Source of the DNA: Viridothelium virens
Lineage: Eukaryota; Ascomycota; Dothideomycetes; Trypetheliales; Trypetheliaceae
DNA: 64,000 nucleotides
Reading direction: 5' to 3'
Assembly: GCA_010094025.1 (NCBI GenBank)
Contig: ML991858.1
Location: 1-64,000, forward strand
How positions within the stretch are numbered: position 1 is the first letter of the stretch; the number at the start of each line of letters is the position of its first letter. Below are positions 44,586 through 55,586 of this stretch, in pieces. A program made the position numbers and the translations under genes. The notes below the pieces were generated by a model. That model saw nothing but the letters and a program-made list of their open reading frames with translations, had not been told where the DNA came from and did no database searches.

Positions 44586-46013
44586 TCAGTCCTTTTCAAT
44601 ACGTGTTGAGACTTTGTTTGTGACTGAGACACACTTATCAGTACCAGCCTCCTTTCGGAACCGCTGAAATATAAAACTATTGCCCTCAGTAGCCCACCAA
44701 GACATCGTCATCAGGCTGCTTTTTTGCGCTTTCCAAGAGCCTGGATGATGCATCATCACGGTTCGCAAAAGTTCGAGCACAAACAAAAAGCTCTCATGAC
44801 GGCTGTGAGCTATGAATACTTCATGTCCAAAGTAAATGTGGTTTTCGAGCTTCGCCCCTCTCCAAAAATGCTCTAAGGGAAAGCGGCTGCCTTGATAAGC
44901 ACAACCTTCCGGAGTCCACGAGCCGCCAGGATTGAGTCTCAACCCGATCATCAGGTCTTTCTTTAACCGGCGTCTGTTGCTATTAAACCTACCGACCTGG
45001 GCATGGTGAGTGATCGGTCAGTGCCTGAGATTGAGCGCGCTTACCGTGATTCGTCTTCCTTGTCGGAGAATGCCGAACCTGATATCTTCACCTTGTAGAA
45101 CGTTCTCAATGCGACACACAAAGCTAAATCTGGGATACTGCTGCGGGTCCAGGAAGCTCGGAATCCCCTCTGGAATACACTGTTCAAGAGCTGCCACTAC
45201 AGTATCTTTGAACAACTGACGTAGATCCGATGGCCAGTATCTCGAGGTTGTGGAGTCAACCCGTCGAGCGCCAAAAAGCGCAGGTTGGAACTCTTCCTTG
45301 TCATATCGCTCAATGAAAGCAGTGATGGACTTGTTTAGCTTGTCTATCTTGATGGCTCTATCGCTTCGTGAGTGGGTTTGCTGGATCTGCTCTTTTTCCA
45401 GGTGGCCTAGTTGCAGGCCCAGTATCTTGGCTATGTCACTGCCGTCTTGGGCTACTGAATGACCAGTGACGGAGTTGAGTATTTTCTCATTGTGAGGGGC
45501 ATTGTGAACTCGTGTGCTGCCCTGCAGCGAAATTTGCCCTTCGTGGGCTGTCTTTGCATTCACAGTCCCAGAACCGTCAACACAAGAACCACGAGGGCAC
45601 TCGCGTGCCCTATCTTGGATAGGCTTGCCGTTTCGATGATCGTTCTCCTGGGTAACGGGACATGACTGAGGGTCCTGATAAATTTGACATTCTGCAGCAC
45701 TGTTTCCAAGGTTTGCGGTCAAGGGGTCACCATTTTCAGGTACAGAGGGGTGAGATGTCGGTCCGGAGTGATCGGCAGTCTCCGATTCATCATGACATGT
45801 AGTCAACATGGCAATAAGTTCTGTGATCTTAGCCTTTATCTGATCCTCCAGTATGTCTGTTCTAACGTAGGTGAGCCCTTTCCTACTGATTTTCTCGGGT
45901 GGAGGCGATGCGTCCGATGACTCCTCGGCCGATCGCTTACGACTTGCCGGACTCGCTGACAGTGGAAGAAGTGGTAGGAAAGAGACTTCTCCTGATTTCC
46001 TGGGATCTGCCAT
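44586..46013 (-). CDS. Hypothetical protein, two exons
   Basis: Exons 46013-45045 and 44996-44586 (intron GTAAGC...GCCCAG, 48 nt, phase 0) give 459 residues starting MADPRKSGEV. The open frame extends upstream to 46256, but that part is pyrimidine-rich and non-protein-like, so I used the first ATG followed by a typical N-terminus. Residues 20-45 have SPASRKRSAEESSDASPPPE (possible nuclear signal), then a likely helix (TDILEDQIKAKITELIAML), a polar, probably disordered middle, and a C-terminal region rich in aromatic residues (FPLEHFWRGAKLENHIYFGH). No family recognised. A further 3' exon cannot be excluded. Confidence 0.65.
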
Positions 46014-48119
46014 TCTAATATAGAATGAGATTAAATACTTCGGGTGAAATAGTCGGTGATGTGATGCTCGAACGATGTACAAAGCGAGGGGCCGAGAAGA
46101 TGTTACCCTGGAAAAGTGAAGTTTGAGGCAATTTCGTATCTTCTGAGAAAAGATCAAGGTGAGGGTATCGATGTGATAGGCCAGCGTGGTGTCCAGCGGA
46201 GTTCCAGGCGAAATGCTGTGACGTAAAAGGGTTGGCAGAAAGAGAAGGGATGGCAATATATTGTCGATGATTTGCTCGGAAAGCGATGTTAGCGTGCGAT
46301 GTGGTATACCCTAAGCTGCGAGCGTTGCTTATGTGACGTTACAAAACTGAGTATCACCTGTTGGAAAGTGTGTGCAGCCGGCGAGATCAGATGAAATGAG
46401 AGCAATAGTAGCAATATGTGACTTGCTTCAAGTTTGAGCTCCGCCAAGAGATGAACCAGATAGGGATGCCTGAATAGTAAATGAGAAAGGTTCTACTAAA
46501 TGTGGTACAGGCTTTCACGAATAGACTAGTGGTCCGGGCATGGCTTTGGTTAAAGGCTCAATGCTCTTTGAGGGATGATCGAAGACTGCGTGCCGCTATG
46601 CCGATTGGGACTCAGTCTCATGTATTCTTCATTTCGTTTCACCTAGGAAATCTGTGGACCACTTATGGGTTGAAGCAGAGTGCTCTTGATGATACTTGAA
46701 GTTCCAGAATTCTTAGGATCAAGGAAGCGTCCCGGCTCTGGGCCGGAGAATAAGAAATATCCTTGGCAGGAGAGTTAACTTCGGGCCTTGTTCTAAGTGA
46801 AAGGTCTGCAGGTATCATCAGTAGATTCACATAACAAGATGTGTAGTCATCGCTCTCGACTTGGGGCGAATGTGCTGCCTGGTAGATTGCGTAGCCTTCA
46901 GTTTTAGAAAGACGAGAACTTGATCAGAAAGCGATCGGAGGAAGGCATGCTGGTCCTTCGAAGTTGCTTCCCATTGCTCATCTTGCAAGTTCACGTAATG
47001 ACTCCTCTCGATTGAACTTGATTGATCATAACTTAGTCAAGACAAGTGTCATCACACAATTTGCACCTGTGATGAATGCCTTGACCAACCTCACATATAT
47101 CATCCATAGTTTGGATCACTGAATTTTTCGTAGAATAAGCCTCGGCTAATTTGGCCATGAAGGGCTTCAGTGGTTCTCTAGCATGCATCGGCATGGTCGA
47201 ATATATTGTGGTCGACGACAATCTCGTCCCAGGCGTACACCCCATATAGAGCAGCAGAGAGTGTAGCAGTCACAATCTAGTTGACAAGTGCAACCGTAGG
47301 TATGCGCTCTCGAGACTCGCCTTTCAGATTGACCACATACCTCCCCCTAGCTCTCTTGACAGAAGCCAATGACAATGATGTCGAAGAAGCGTTCTAGTCA
47401 TCGAGATCCAGAACCTAGTTGTCCGGCCTTAGTGTCGACGACATTTTGAGATTCTGTTTGGCGAGTAAGAGCTATTGAAGTGCCCAAAGAATTATTGACT
47501 ATTGCGGGCATAGGAAGAGCCTTCCATCCTAGTTCAAACAAGTCATACTACCCATACAGCACCACCTTTGCGGTTTTTAGTGAGGTTTCTCGGACAGTTT
47601 GGCTATTGGTTTAGGCAAAGTCTTCGGCACTCCACTATGGTCCACGAACAATCTGGGGATGATGTGCAAGCATATGCGGAAACTCCAGCCGAGAACCTCC
47701 GTAGATCATACAAGGAAGTGGTGAAAGCCTCCACTCAGGTAATTTCAGAAGGAGCCCCACGTCGGATGGACACTTCCGAGGGATGCCTCTGCAAATTGTC
47801 AAGTTGGAACAACCTGCAGGCATCCATGAGTGTACATGCAATGACAACTGGCGGTACCAGATTGGTGTCCTTCCCTTCAAATCCCATGAGAACCAACAAT
47901 CAAGGTAGACCTCAGACCAATTTTATTCTTAATGCCTCTCCCATGTGTCCCCGGATGGAAGATGGAATCACGTTCGAGCTGTACGCATTCCAGATGATAC
48001 AGGTAACGCAACTCAGTAGCTGAGTCAAGACTGAATGAGTTGAGATTCGGGCTCCTTGGGCCGTTGCGGAAATTGATGGGGTTTTCGTTGGTCCTTGCCG
48101 AGCACAGCTGGTACTTATA
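46014..48119. other. Intergenic with possible gene remnant
   Basis: 2.1 kb. The first part (46014-46850) is featureless; the second part contains the degenerate minus-strand reading described separately. Confidence 0.5.
46850..48030 (-). pseudogene. Possible degenerate gene remnant
   Basis: Several minus-strand stretches look coding but are broken by stops and frame changes: WNAYSSNVIPSSIRGHMGEA, GFEGKDTNLVPPVVIACTL, QLDNLQRHPSEVSIRRG, AWDEIVVDHNIFDHADA. No intact frame above about 100 codons joins them, and I do not recognise the family. It may be a decayed lineage-specific gene or simply chance. Confidence 0.25.
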
Positions 48120-48725
48120 TTAGATACTTCTATCTTTCTCTGCAATACCCTTGATGAACAACATACCACGTTGGTAAAGCTCGTATCCGCAAACAATAAG
48201 TATAGGTAAGGCAACAATGAGAGACGTGATCCTGAGCCAAAGCAATGTCTGTCAAATTCTCGGAGCTTCTAGGTCTGCATGGGCTAGCTCATACCTCCTA
48301 GATGCGCCCTTGTATTTCTCGGGCAGTTTCCCAGTTCTGACTACCTCTTCCGCTGCCTTTCTTCCCGCTTCTGTATCTCCCTGTCTGGAAAGCACATTGA
48401 TGATGAAAGAAGTCCATGCTCTCACTGGTTGCAGACTCGCAGATTCGGGTTGTGGAATGTTTCTGCCTGAAGCCGTTCCTTTTGTCTGCTTGGCGTTCAG
48501 AGCCTCGGTCTTTAGAGAAGTCGATTTTGTCGCCGCCTTGTAGGGCAAAGGCTTGGAGGCAGGGTTAGGAGCTGATTTGGCGGCAGCTGAGGATGGAGAG
48601 AGACCGTTTGACTGAATTAGGGGGGTTGCATGTAGGCTTCTGCAGGTATATGCTGCAGGGCGTAAGGTGTCACGCAGGTCATTGAATTTCCCAGGGCAGT
48701 GCAGGAGGAAGGCTTGCTTTTCCAT
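48120..48725 (-). CDS. Small mitochondrial inner-membrane-type protein
   Basis: Exons 48725-48295 and 48231-48120 (intron GTATGA...GGCTCAG, 63 nt) give 180 residues; a start at 48785 would give 200. The N-terminus has a mitochondrial-type presequence ending near AYTCRSLHATPLIQS. A low-complexity Ser/Ala/Lys linker follows, then WTSFIINVLSRQGDTEAGRKAAEEVV and EKYKGASRR. The second exon adds a single membrane span (TSLIVALPILIVCGYELYQR) and a short tail. The splice is supported because it replaces a non-protein-like end with a membrane segment. Family and function not recognised. It is divergent from the gene at 49175. Confidence 0.6.
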
Positions 48726-48785
48726 CTTCTGCAATTTGACCAAAATTGGAGCTCTTGGGCTCAATGGGATTGGGAATTCTCTCAT

Positions 48786-49174
48786 TGGTGATGGTGGGGT
48801 GCCCGTTCGGGTGATAGGGCTCGTTGAACGTTGGAGGGCAGAAAAGTGATTGTGCGGGATCGGCCGATTGGAGAGTATTCACAAGATTGGTCCACAGTGA
48901 TTGAAGCTGGAGGTCTGCTCCGTACAATAGCACAATAGGGTGATAGCATTCACCGCCTCGCAGTGAAGATAGCCGTTTCTGGAGTGGTGTGTAATGGTGC
49001 AGCCACGTTACGTCAAGGCGCAGAGCCACGCACCCCCATCACGCCGCATCCCTCCCCATTCCACTTTCGACTTTGCTCCGCCCCATCGTATTTGAAGCCG
49101 AGCCTGCTCCACTACTTTTCTTACTTCGCTCAACGATTCGTTTCCTCAAGAGAAGATAGTTATCCAACTTCATC
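48786..49174. other. Promoter region between divergent genes
   Basis: 389 bp. A minus-strand frame of 116 codons (48679-49029) overlaps the previous gene out of frame; it could be an upstream coding part if a splice exists, but I found no good donor and acceptor pair. Confidence 0.4.
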
Positions 49175-50353
49175 ATGCCCCCCTATCCTGAATCTCAGGA
49201 ACGACGTCCTCGCGAGCGTGACGACCTTCCACCGCCGCCACCTCCGCCTTATCCCGGCGACCGAGAAGGCTACGACCCCAACAGCCAGCGACCACGACGC
49301 CCCCGTGGTTCACCATACGGCGGTTCTTCATCAGGTCCGGATATCCCTCCTCCACCTATCGGTCCATATGCTAAGCCGAAAAAAGGGTACGACCCCCGCC
49401 AACCCAGCTTTCCTGACGAGCGTTCCTACCTCAATGGCGAAGCTCCGGACCTCGAACGCAAGGTGTCGCCCCGCCAGCATGAATTCCGCCAGAAACGCGG
49501 TGGCTACGAGAGCGACGAAGGCGATGCCCTGAGACGATCCAAGAGAGGCAACGACGACGGCGGAAGGCCTCGACGTCCCAAACCAGACAATTTTGACGAT
49601 GTACGGGACCCTCGTGACATTGAGCCCGAAGCCCACCGAGAGCCTCGTCGTGACGCTCCTCGCTTGCGACCCCCTCCTCCGGGTCAATCTCGAGGGAGCT
49701 ATTATGACGAGGACCCAGCAGCAAGGGAACCCCCCGCCCCTCGCCGTCGCCACACTGAACGACCACCTCGGTCTCAGCCCCAGTACGATGATGATGACGA
49801 AGAAGATTACGGCCGTCGCCGCCGACCCCCGCCTCGACGCCGCAGCGACGATGACGAGACGTACGCCGACCGTGGCTACCGCTCTGACGGACGCCATGCC
49901 CGTCGCCGTGAGCCGCGCGAGGATCGGGGCTACCGCTCGCATGGTGAAGACGATCGACGCAACAGGCGCCGTGACAGCTACGACGACTATGATGGTGATT
50001 ATGATCGTCAGCGACGTCGGGCTGGTCCGCGGGATGATCAGAGGCGTAGCGATTATGGGCGCCAGGCTGACTACTGGCGTGAGAAGAGTCGAGACCGAGA
50101 TAGGGATCGAGACCGCAATCGGAAGGTCAGGTATGATGATGACGACGATGATTATGACGATCGGGATCGTAGACACAGGGACAGAGACAAGAAAGGAAAG
50201 GATAAGGATAGGCGAAAGTGGAATGAGAAAGTCAATAAGGACGACTTTGGGAGATACGTCAAGACGGGCCAGAAGCATTATCAACAGTGGGCGCCAGTAC
50301 TTCTGCCCGTCGCAAAGAGCTTGGCGAAGACATATATGGATTCGAGGAGATGA
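49175..50353 (+). CDS. Arg/Asp-rich low-complexity protein
   Basis: 392 residues with no intron. The N-terminus is proline-rich (DDLPPPPPPPYPGD). The middle and C-terminus are made of mixed-charge Arg/Asp/Tyr repeats (for example DRDRDRDRNRKVRYDDDDDD), which predict a disordered protein of the kind found in RNA-binding condensates. The last 45 residues look folded and conserved (KTGQKHYQQWAPVLLPVAKSLAKTY). Similar proteins are common in Pezizomycotina without a known role. The codon bias (GAC/CGC) leaves a 344-codon open frame on the other strand, which I regard as a shadow. Confidence 0.75.
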   Translation: MPPYPESQERRPRERDDLPPPPPPPYPGDREGYDPNSQRPRRPRGSPYGGSSSGPDIPPPPIGPYAKPKKGYDPRQPSFPDERSYLNGEAPDLERKVSPRQHEFRQKRGGYESDEGDALRRSKRGNDDGGRPRRPKPDNFDDVRDPRDIEPEAHREPRRDAPRLRPPPPGQSRGSYYDEDPAAREPPAPRRRHTERPPRSQPQYDDDDEEDYGRRRRPPPRRRSDDDETYADRGYRSDGRHARRREPREDRGYRSHGEDDRRNRRRDSYDDYDGDYDRQRRRAGPRDDQRRSDYGRQADYWREKSRDRDRDRDRNRKVRYDDDDDDYDDRDRRHRDRDKKGKDKDRRKWNEKVNKDDFGRYVKTGQKHYQQWAPVLLPVAKSLAKTYMDSRR

Positions 50354-50909
50354 GGTCATTTTCAAAGAGGCCGACAGTGGGTAGGGCGCGAAGGTGGGAA
50401 ATACCTCTGCTCAATCATCAGATTGCTTATGGCTTGTCCATCTTTCACAAAACTTTCTGTATTCATACTCTAACCTTCATTTCATGTTTACGAGTAACGA
50501 CCTTTGGATACCAGGGAAAAGTAAAATGATCAAGTCTCTATTGGTTTATCTTGCATCTCTGTATTCTACGCCTCGTGTTCATAGTTCCACCGTGCCCTTA
50601 TGCTCCATTTCCAACTCTGCAGATATCACATGAGGAGCCTCTGGACGGCCCGAGGATGCATAGTAAACTACCTACCAAAGAAGTCAGGTGGCAGGGCTCT
50701 CCCTGAAAGACCGATCCCTTAAAAATGGACCTTTCACCCTCTTCCCAAATCATGTATTTTCTTGTCGTGTCCCTGTTCGTGGACGTTTACGACGGCTGAA
50801 ATCAGCTACATCAACTTCATGTGATGAGCAAGGAGAAGCGACAGCTCCACATCTCGTATCAATGAGTATGCGCATATCCCGAAGAACCCAGAGCCCGTGT
50901 AAATAATTC
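50354..50909. other. Convergent 3' region
   Basis: 556 bp between the stops of the Arg/Asp-rich gene and the DAHP synthase gene. No feature seen. Confidence 0.55.
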
Positions 50910-52437
50910 CTATACATCGTCCCCACGATAATGCCCAGCAACCAAGAACGCCAACTCTAGTGCCTGCTTCTCATTGAGCCTCGGATCACAGTACGTGGTA
51001 TAGTTGAGACTAAGATCTTCCTCCACAAGGCCTTCACTTCCTCCAATGCACTCCGTCACCGCGTCGCCCGTAAGTTCGAGGTGCACACCGCCTAGGAAGG
51101 AGCCATGCTCGCGATGTATGCGAAGTGCGGACGCTACTTCGGAGAGAATGGAGGAGAAATGGCGAGTCTTGATGCCTGTAGGGGTTGACTTGGTGTTTCT
51201 GTACGCCATTAGATACTTTCTTTACGAACCTGATAGAAACCATGACGCCTTACCCGTGCATAGGATCGCATTGCCAGACAACAGTATGACCAGTCGCCTT
51301 GACTGCCTCAATATGCGGACCGAGCATCGTTTCCACCTTACCCTCACCGTAGCGCGTGATCAACGTCACCTTTCCAATTTCTTTATTCGGATTTACGATA
51401 TCCAAGAGTTCGACGAGTTCATCGCTCTTCATTGAAGGCCCAACTTTGATGCCAATAGGATTTTCTACGCCCCGGAAGTATTCGACGTGTCCGCCATCGA
51501 TCTGCCTGGTGCGATCCCCGATCCAGATGAAGTGGGCAGACGTGTTATACCAGCCCTTACCATCGGCGTCTAGAGGACTTGAAACGATCTTCCGATTCTT
51601 CGGATGCTTCAATCTTCGTGTAAGTGCTTGCTCGTACTCAAGCAATAAGCCCTCATGACTCGTGTAAAGATCCACTGTCTCAAGCTGCCCCGCGGTATCG
51701 GCGCCTATTGTACGCATGAAACGAAGCGATTCGGTAATACTGGAGACGATCCTCGAGTATCTCGCTTGCAAAGTTTTATCTTTCACATGTCCAAGTTCCC
51801 AGTCGAGAGGGTCATGTAGGTCTGCAATACCCGATGAAATCTGCCCTCGAACATAGTTGAGCGTGGCAGCAGAATGGAAGTAAGCGCTTACGAGCCTTTC
51901 AGGATCTAGTGCTCGGGTATCTGGATGATAGCCATTGAGGATGTCGCCCCTGAATGATGGGACTTCTTTGCCATCAATGATTTCTGTGGGGCTCGACCGA
52001 GGTTTTGCGAACTGCCCAGCCATGCGCGCTATGCGAACTACTGGCTTATTTGCGCCCCATATAAGGACAAGGGACATCTGCAGGAGTAGCTTGATTTTGG
52101 AGTCGATTACAGAGTCTTCGCAATAGTCGAACAATTCCGCACAGTCACCACCCTGAAGTAGGAATGCATTTCCGAGTGCGACCTCTCGTAGGTTGTTCCT
52201 AAGCGCGTGTATCTCCACTGGCGTGACTATCGGGGGTAACTTCTCAAGCTTCGTGATTGATCTCTGCACGGGGATTTGGTCTGGATATACTACTTCTTGC
52301 TTCACGGGCTTCTCTCTCCAAGACGACGGAGACCAACCCTTTTCAGAGGGTTCATCTTCTTTTAGCCCTTCGACAGTTATGTTCGTTTGTTTTAAGCTGC
52401 CATTAATGATAGCTCCATGAGGACCGTTAGATGCCAT
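50910..52437 (-). CDS. Class II DAHP synthase (3-deoxy-D-arabino-heptulosonate 7-phosphate synthase)
   Basis: Exons 52437-51254 and 51198-50910 (intron GTAAGG...GTACAG, 55 nt) give 490 residues. Motifs of the plant/bacterial-type class II enzyme are all present: GNAFLLQGGDCAELF, RIARMAGQFAKPRSSP, SFRGDILNGY, SAHFIWIGDRTRQ, GIKVGPSM, LITRYGEGKV, QCDPMHGNT (spanning the splice) and GGVHLELTGDAVTEC with the metal-binding Glu. It condenses phosphoenolpyruvate with erythrose 4-phosphate, the first step of the shikimate pathway, in the cytosol. Class I enzymes are the usual main form in yeasts; many filamentous ascomycetes keep a class II copy as well. Confidence 0.95.
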
Positions 52438-53116
52438 GTTTTAAAATATTCAGCTCCTGAGTCTTAGTATCTTACGAGTCGCTTTACTCGCCGGGATCGA
52501 GGTTGTTTCAAGTATTAAATTGCTGGCCTGCAGGTTCCGAAAAGGTAGCAAAGAGCAGATGAAATTGCCAACTTCCTTCAAAACGAATTATGAGACGTGA
52601 AACACATGCAGACTTCAGTCACGCTGCAATCCAGACACTTGCTGAGCGTCCAATATGCGTTCAATTGTAAGAAAGGTTCAAGGAGAAGAATGTTTTCAGG
52701 GAACACTGAGCGCCAGTGATTGTTTTGTAAAACGGCCAAGAATGTGTTCTCCAGTTGTGTGGGTGGATAAAATCCCTTGATGACTCTTTCATTCGATAAT
52801 GGTACGAGTGTCTGCTGTGAGAAGCGCATGAATTACCACAGTTGCATGGAAACCGAGCACAAGATCAAGGAAACAAAGATATCCTTAACGAAAGTCGATA
52901 GGCAACCCTTCAGTTTCAAGGAAGAGAAAATTAATCCTAAATTCCAAAAATCGGCAACGTTGCGGCAAAATTATCTCACCGAAGTATGAAAATCCGGGGA
53001 AAGCTCGCGACTGCCCCCATCGTTCTCGACTTCATCCACGGCTAAATCCCGCCAGCTCACCACTGATCCCACCACTCTTCTTCCGCCTCAATCACTCAAT
53101 TGCTGGCTCTTTCAAG
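52438..53116. other. Divergent promoter region DAHP synthase / HYPK
   Basis: 679 bp between two divergent genes. A GCN4-like TGACTC site lies at 52780-52785, which would fit control of an amino-acid biosynthetic gene, but a single 6-bp match is weak. Confidence 0.4.
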
Positions 53117-53652
53117 ATGGCAGAGCCCCAACCTGCGAGCATCCACGAGGGTGCTGACCCTGACGCAGCCGAAGCCTCCGAAAACCCCTCCGTCCCCGCC
53201 ACCGCCGACGACCGCAAAGCTGCTGCGGCCCTCTCATCTCTCGAGACGCACGGGGGCGCTGAGGATGAGGAGTCGGGGAGGAAGAAGCTGAATGTGGATG
53301 CTGATGCATTGGGGAAGGCGATGCGGAATCTGGAGATTGTGGCGGGGGAGAACCGGGGAGGGGCGAAGGGGAAAGAAGAGGTAAAGAAGGAGGAGGTGAA
53401 GAGAGTGAAGGTTGAGGCGAAGGACGTGGTCTTGATGGTAAGATTCGTGTCTTTTCATGTTAGCATGGGGTTTCGGGGCTTGGTTGGCATGAATAAGAAG
53501 TTATGGAGGAGATATCAATGGATCACACAGCTAATGGCAGCCTCCAGGTTGAACAATTGGACCTCTCGAAACTAAAGGCGACGGATTTGCTCAAGGCACA
53601 CGATGGCGACCCAATCAAGGCAATGACGGCCTATGTGACTGCTCCTGTATAA
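53117..53652 (+). CDS. HYPK-like UBA protein, NatA partner
   Basis: Exons 53117-53437 and 53548-53652 (intron GTAAGA...CCTCCAG, 110 nt, phase 0) give 141 residues. The N-terminal part is acidic and disordered with a helical stretch (LGKAMRNLEIVAGENRGG), then a Glu/Lys-rich helix. The C-terminal 40 residues (KVEAKDVVLMVEQLDLSKLKATDLLKAHDGD...AMTAYV) form a UBA domain of the NAC-alpha/HYPK type. In other eukaryotes HYPK binds and tunes the ribosome-associated NatA N-terminal acetyltransferase. The splice is needed to restore the UBA domain. Confidence 0.82.
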
Positions 53653-54283
53653 ACTCAAGTCCTTCCAAGCAAGTTTTACGCCGCGATATCCAAAGTCACC
53701 CGCATTGCAGGAGTTTGGGCTATCATAGATTCCATACTCACGCAATTTAGCAAGAGCTAATTCGAAACATCAGTCAATTCTCGAGTAGATAATTTTGTTT
53801 GCCTTGCTCGTCCTCATCGCAGAGCATCATCAGCTGGCATGTAAAAGGAAGCCTGCAGGTCAAATGTGATCTACATCTAACCCGTAGCTCTTTTCTGCAC
53901 GTGTAGGGAAAGAAAGGCTAATGTTTATGTATATATATCTTGGCAGTTTTTTTCTTTCTATTTTTCTTTTTCCCTTTTCGTAGTCCTTATTGAACAAGAG
54001 GGGAGAGCGGCGTCAAGTTTCCACTTGGCATCCTTTCCATCGCCGCGTCTTCTTGACGTCACCTCCTCTCCTAAAACCAAAAGAGACAGGGAAAGTTGGT
54101 CAGGTCAAATTACAAAGAATGGAATTTAGGACATGTCCTAAGTAAGACCAGCACCCGCACTTTGGATCGCTAAGCGTATGATAATCCTGTCGAGGTCCAC
54201 AATTTCGTTGGAGCTAAACTACGGAAACTTCACCGTGCACCTTTCGATCCCAGTACTACCTCAGATATCTCACTAGAAGTAGC
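53653..54283. other. Convergent 3' region
   Basis: 631 bp. A pyrimidine-rich, T-run segment at 53940-53990 follows TATATATC. No gene. Confidence 0.55.
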
Positions 54284-55347
54284 TCATGAGGTATCCCACA
54301 CAGTTGAGAACGGCTCATGCCCATGTTCGCTGCGTTGGCCCTCCCACCTGCTGTCTGTCCAAGATTCCGTTGAAGTCGAACTTGCGCTTGTGACGTAATA
54401 TTCCCGTTCTTGGCCTTGTTCAGCTTCTTTCCATGGTTTGGCCTTCAGAACGTATTTGAGGATCTCAAGGACAGTTGGGATGGCGTTGCGTCCTTTCAGA
54501 GTGGATTTACCCATGTCGGGCTTTACTCTATCACGCTCAGGAGCACCCCAGACTCCACCGTACTTTTCATGCTGCCAGCCTTGTCTAATCACATTACAGA
54601 GATGCCACTCGCCGGTCTTGGTAATGGTGAATATTACAAGCGGCTCCCATTGTATTCCATCGCTGCTCCAGTTTTTGGTAACGTAACTAAATTTACCGAA
54701 CTGTGGGAAAATCAACATGGCTGTCGATAACGCTTGATGCGGAGGAAGGTGAGCCTACTTACAGCGACGTAACTGTTCTTGCGCACGATTGCGATGTGTT
54801 CATCAGCGGAAGCCCCCTCGCCAGGACTGCAGACGAGTTCGAAGTATTTAATCTTCTCAAGATCTCCAAGCTTGATCACATCTTCTGGATCGTGTTTTTC
54901 AACAAGCAACATGATTGACGCTTTAGCTAGTTTCACCACCTCCGTAACCATCACATTCTCTTGTGCTTTTGTCGTGCGAACTTCTGCACTGTCCTCGTTG
55001 GTCATGCGCTTATATTCTCGGCGGACCTTCTTGATGAGATCTTTGAAGTCGCGGTCTTCGTCTTCGTCTTCGTAGTCGGTGTATTCGTCCTCTTCCCCAT
55101 CAGAGTCTCCAGTATTCTCCAAGGGCTCATCGGCTGAGATTGGTACTGAGAAGGCCAAAGTGCCCTTGGCCTTGCTCTTTGCAGCCTTTCTCTTCGGCAT
55201 TGGAATTTCAGAGTCGCTGTTCGCAGCACGCTTTTTGAGCCCTGCTGTGTTGCGGTCATTGATAGCGTTGATGCTACTACTGATGCCCTCGATAACAGAG
55301 CCCTTTGGGGAGGGGTCAGAACCCTCAGCGATGGATGAGCCCGTCAT
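54284..55347 (-). CDS. Hypothetical protein with basic/acidic N-terminus
   Basis: Exons 55347-54763 and 54700-54284 (intron GTAAGT...CCACAG, 62 nt, phase 0) give 333 residues. A basic patch (PMPKRKAAKSKAKG, likely nuclear signal) precedes an acidic stretch (DGEEDEYTDYEDEDEDRD), then a helical region (DLIKKVRREYKRMTNED ... EVVKLAKASIMLLVEKHD). The second half looks folded (FGKFSYVTKNWSSDGIQWEPL, EWHLCNVIRQGWQHEKYGG). No known family recognised. It lies convergent with the HYPK-like gene. Confidence 0.7.
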
Positions 55348-55586
55348 GGTAGCGATGGCACTCCGAGGTCTTGAAATGATGAATGGAGTAAGCGATCAAA
55401 GGTGAAGGCAGAGAGTCAAGGAAGTGAGTGAGGTAGGAAAGAAGATGAGAAGCTGTGGCATGTGACATCACCTCAAAGAGAGCTAAGAAGTGAGTCAAGT
55501 GATGGCATGTAAGAGGTTGGTGAAAGCGACAGTGAGGATCAATGCGTAGCTGTGTGTTCCGTCCCAGAATCAGAACGCTATATCCA

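Noticed and set aside
49331-50365. 344-codon minus-strand open frame opposite the Arg/Asp-rich gene
   Set aside because: Its Ile/Val/Thr-rich composition is what the complement of GAC/CGC-rich codons gives, and it has no protein-like motif.
53900-53990. T-rich run as a special regulatory site
   Set aside because: Ordinary AT-rich 3' flanking sequence between convergent genes.
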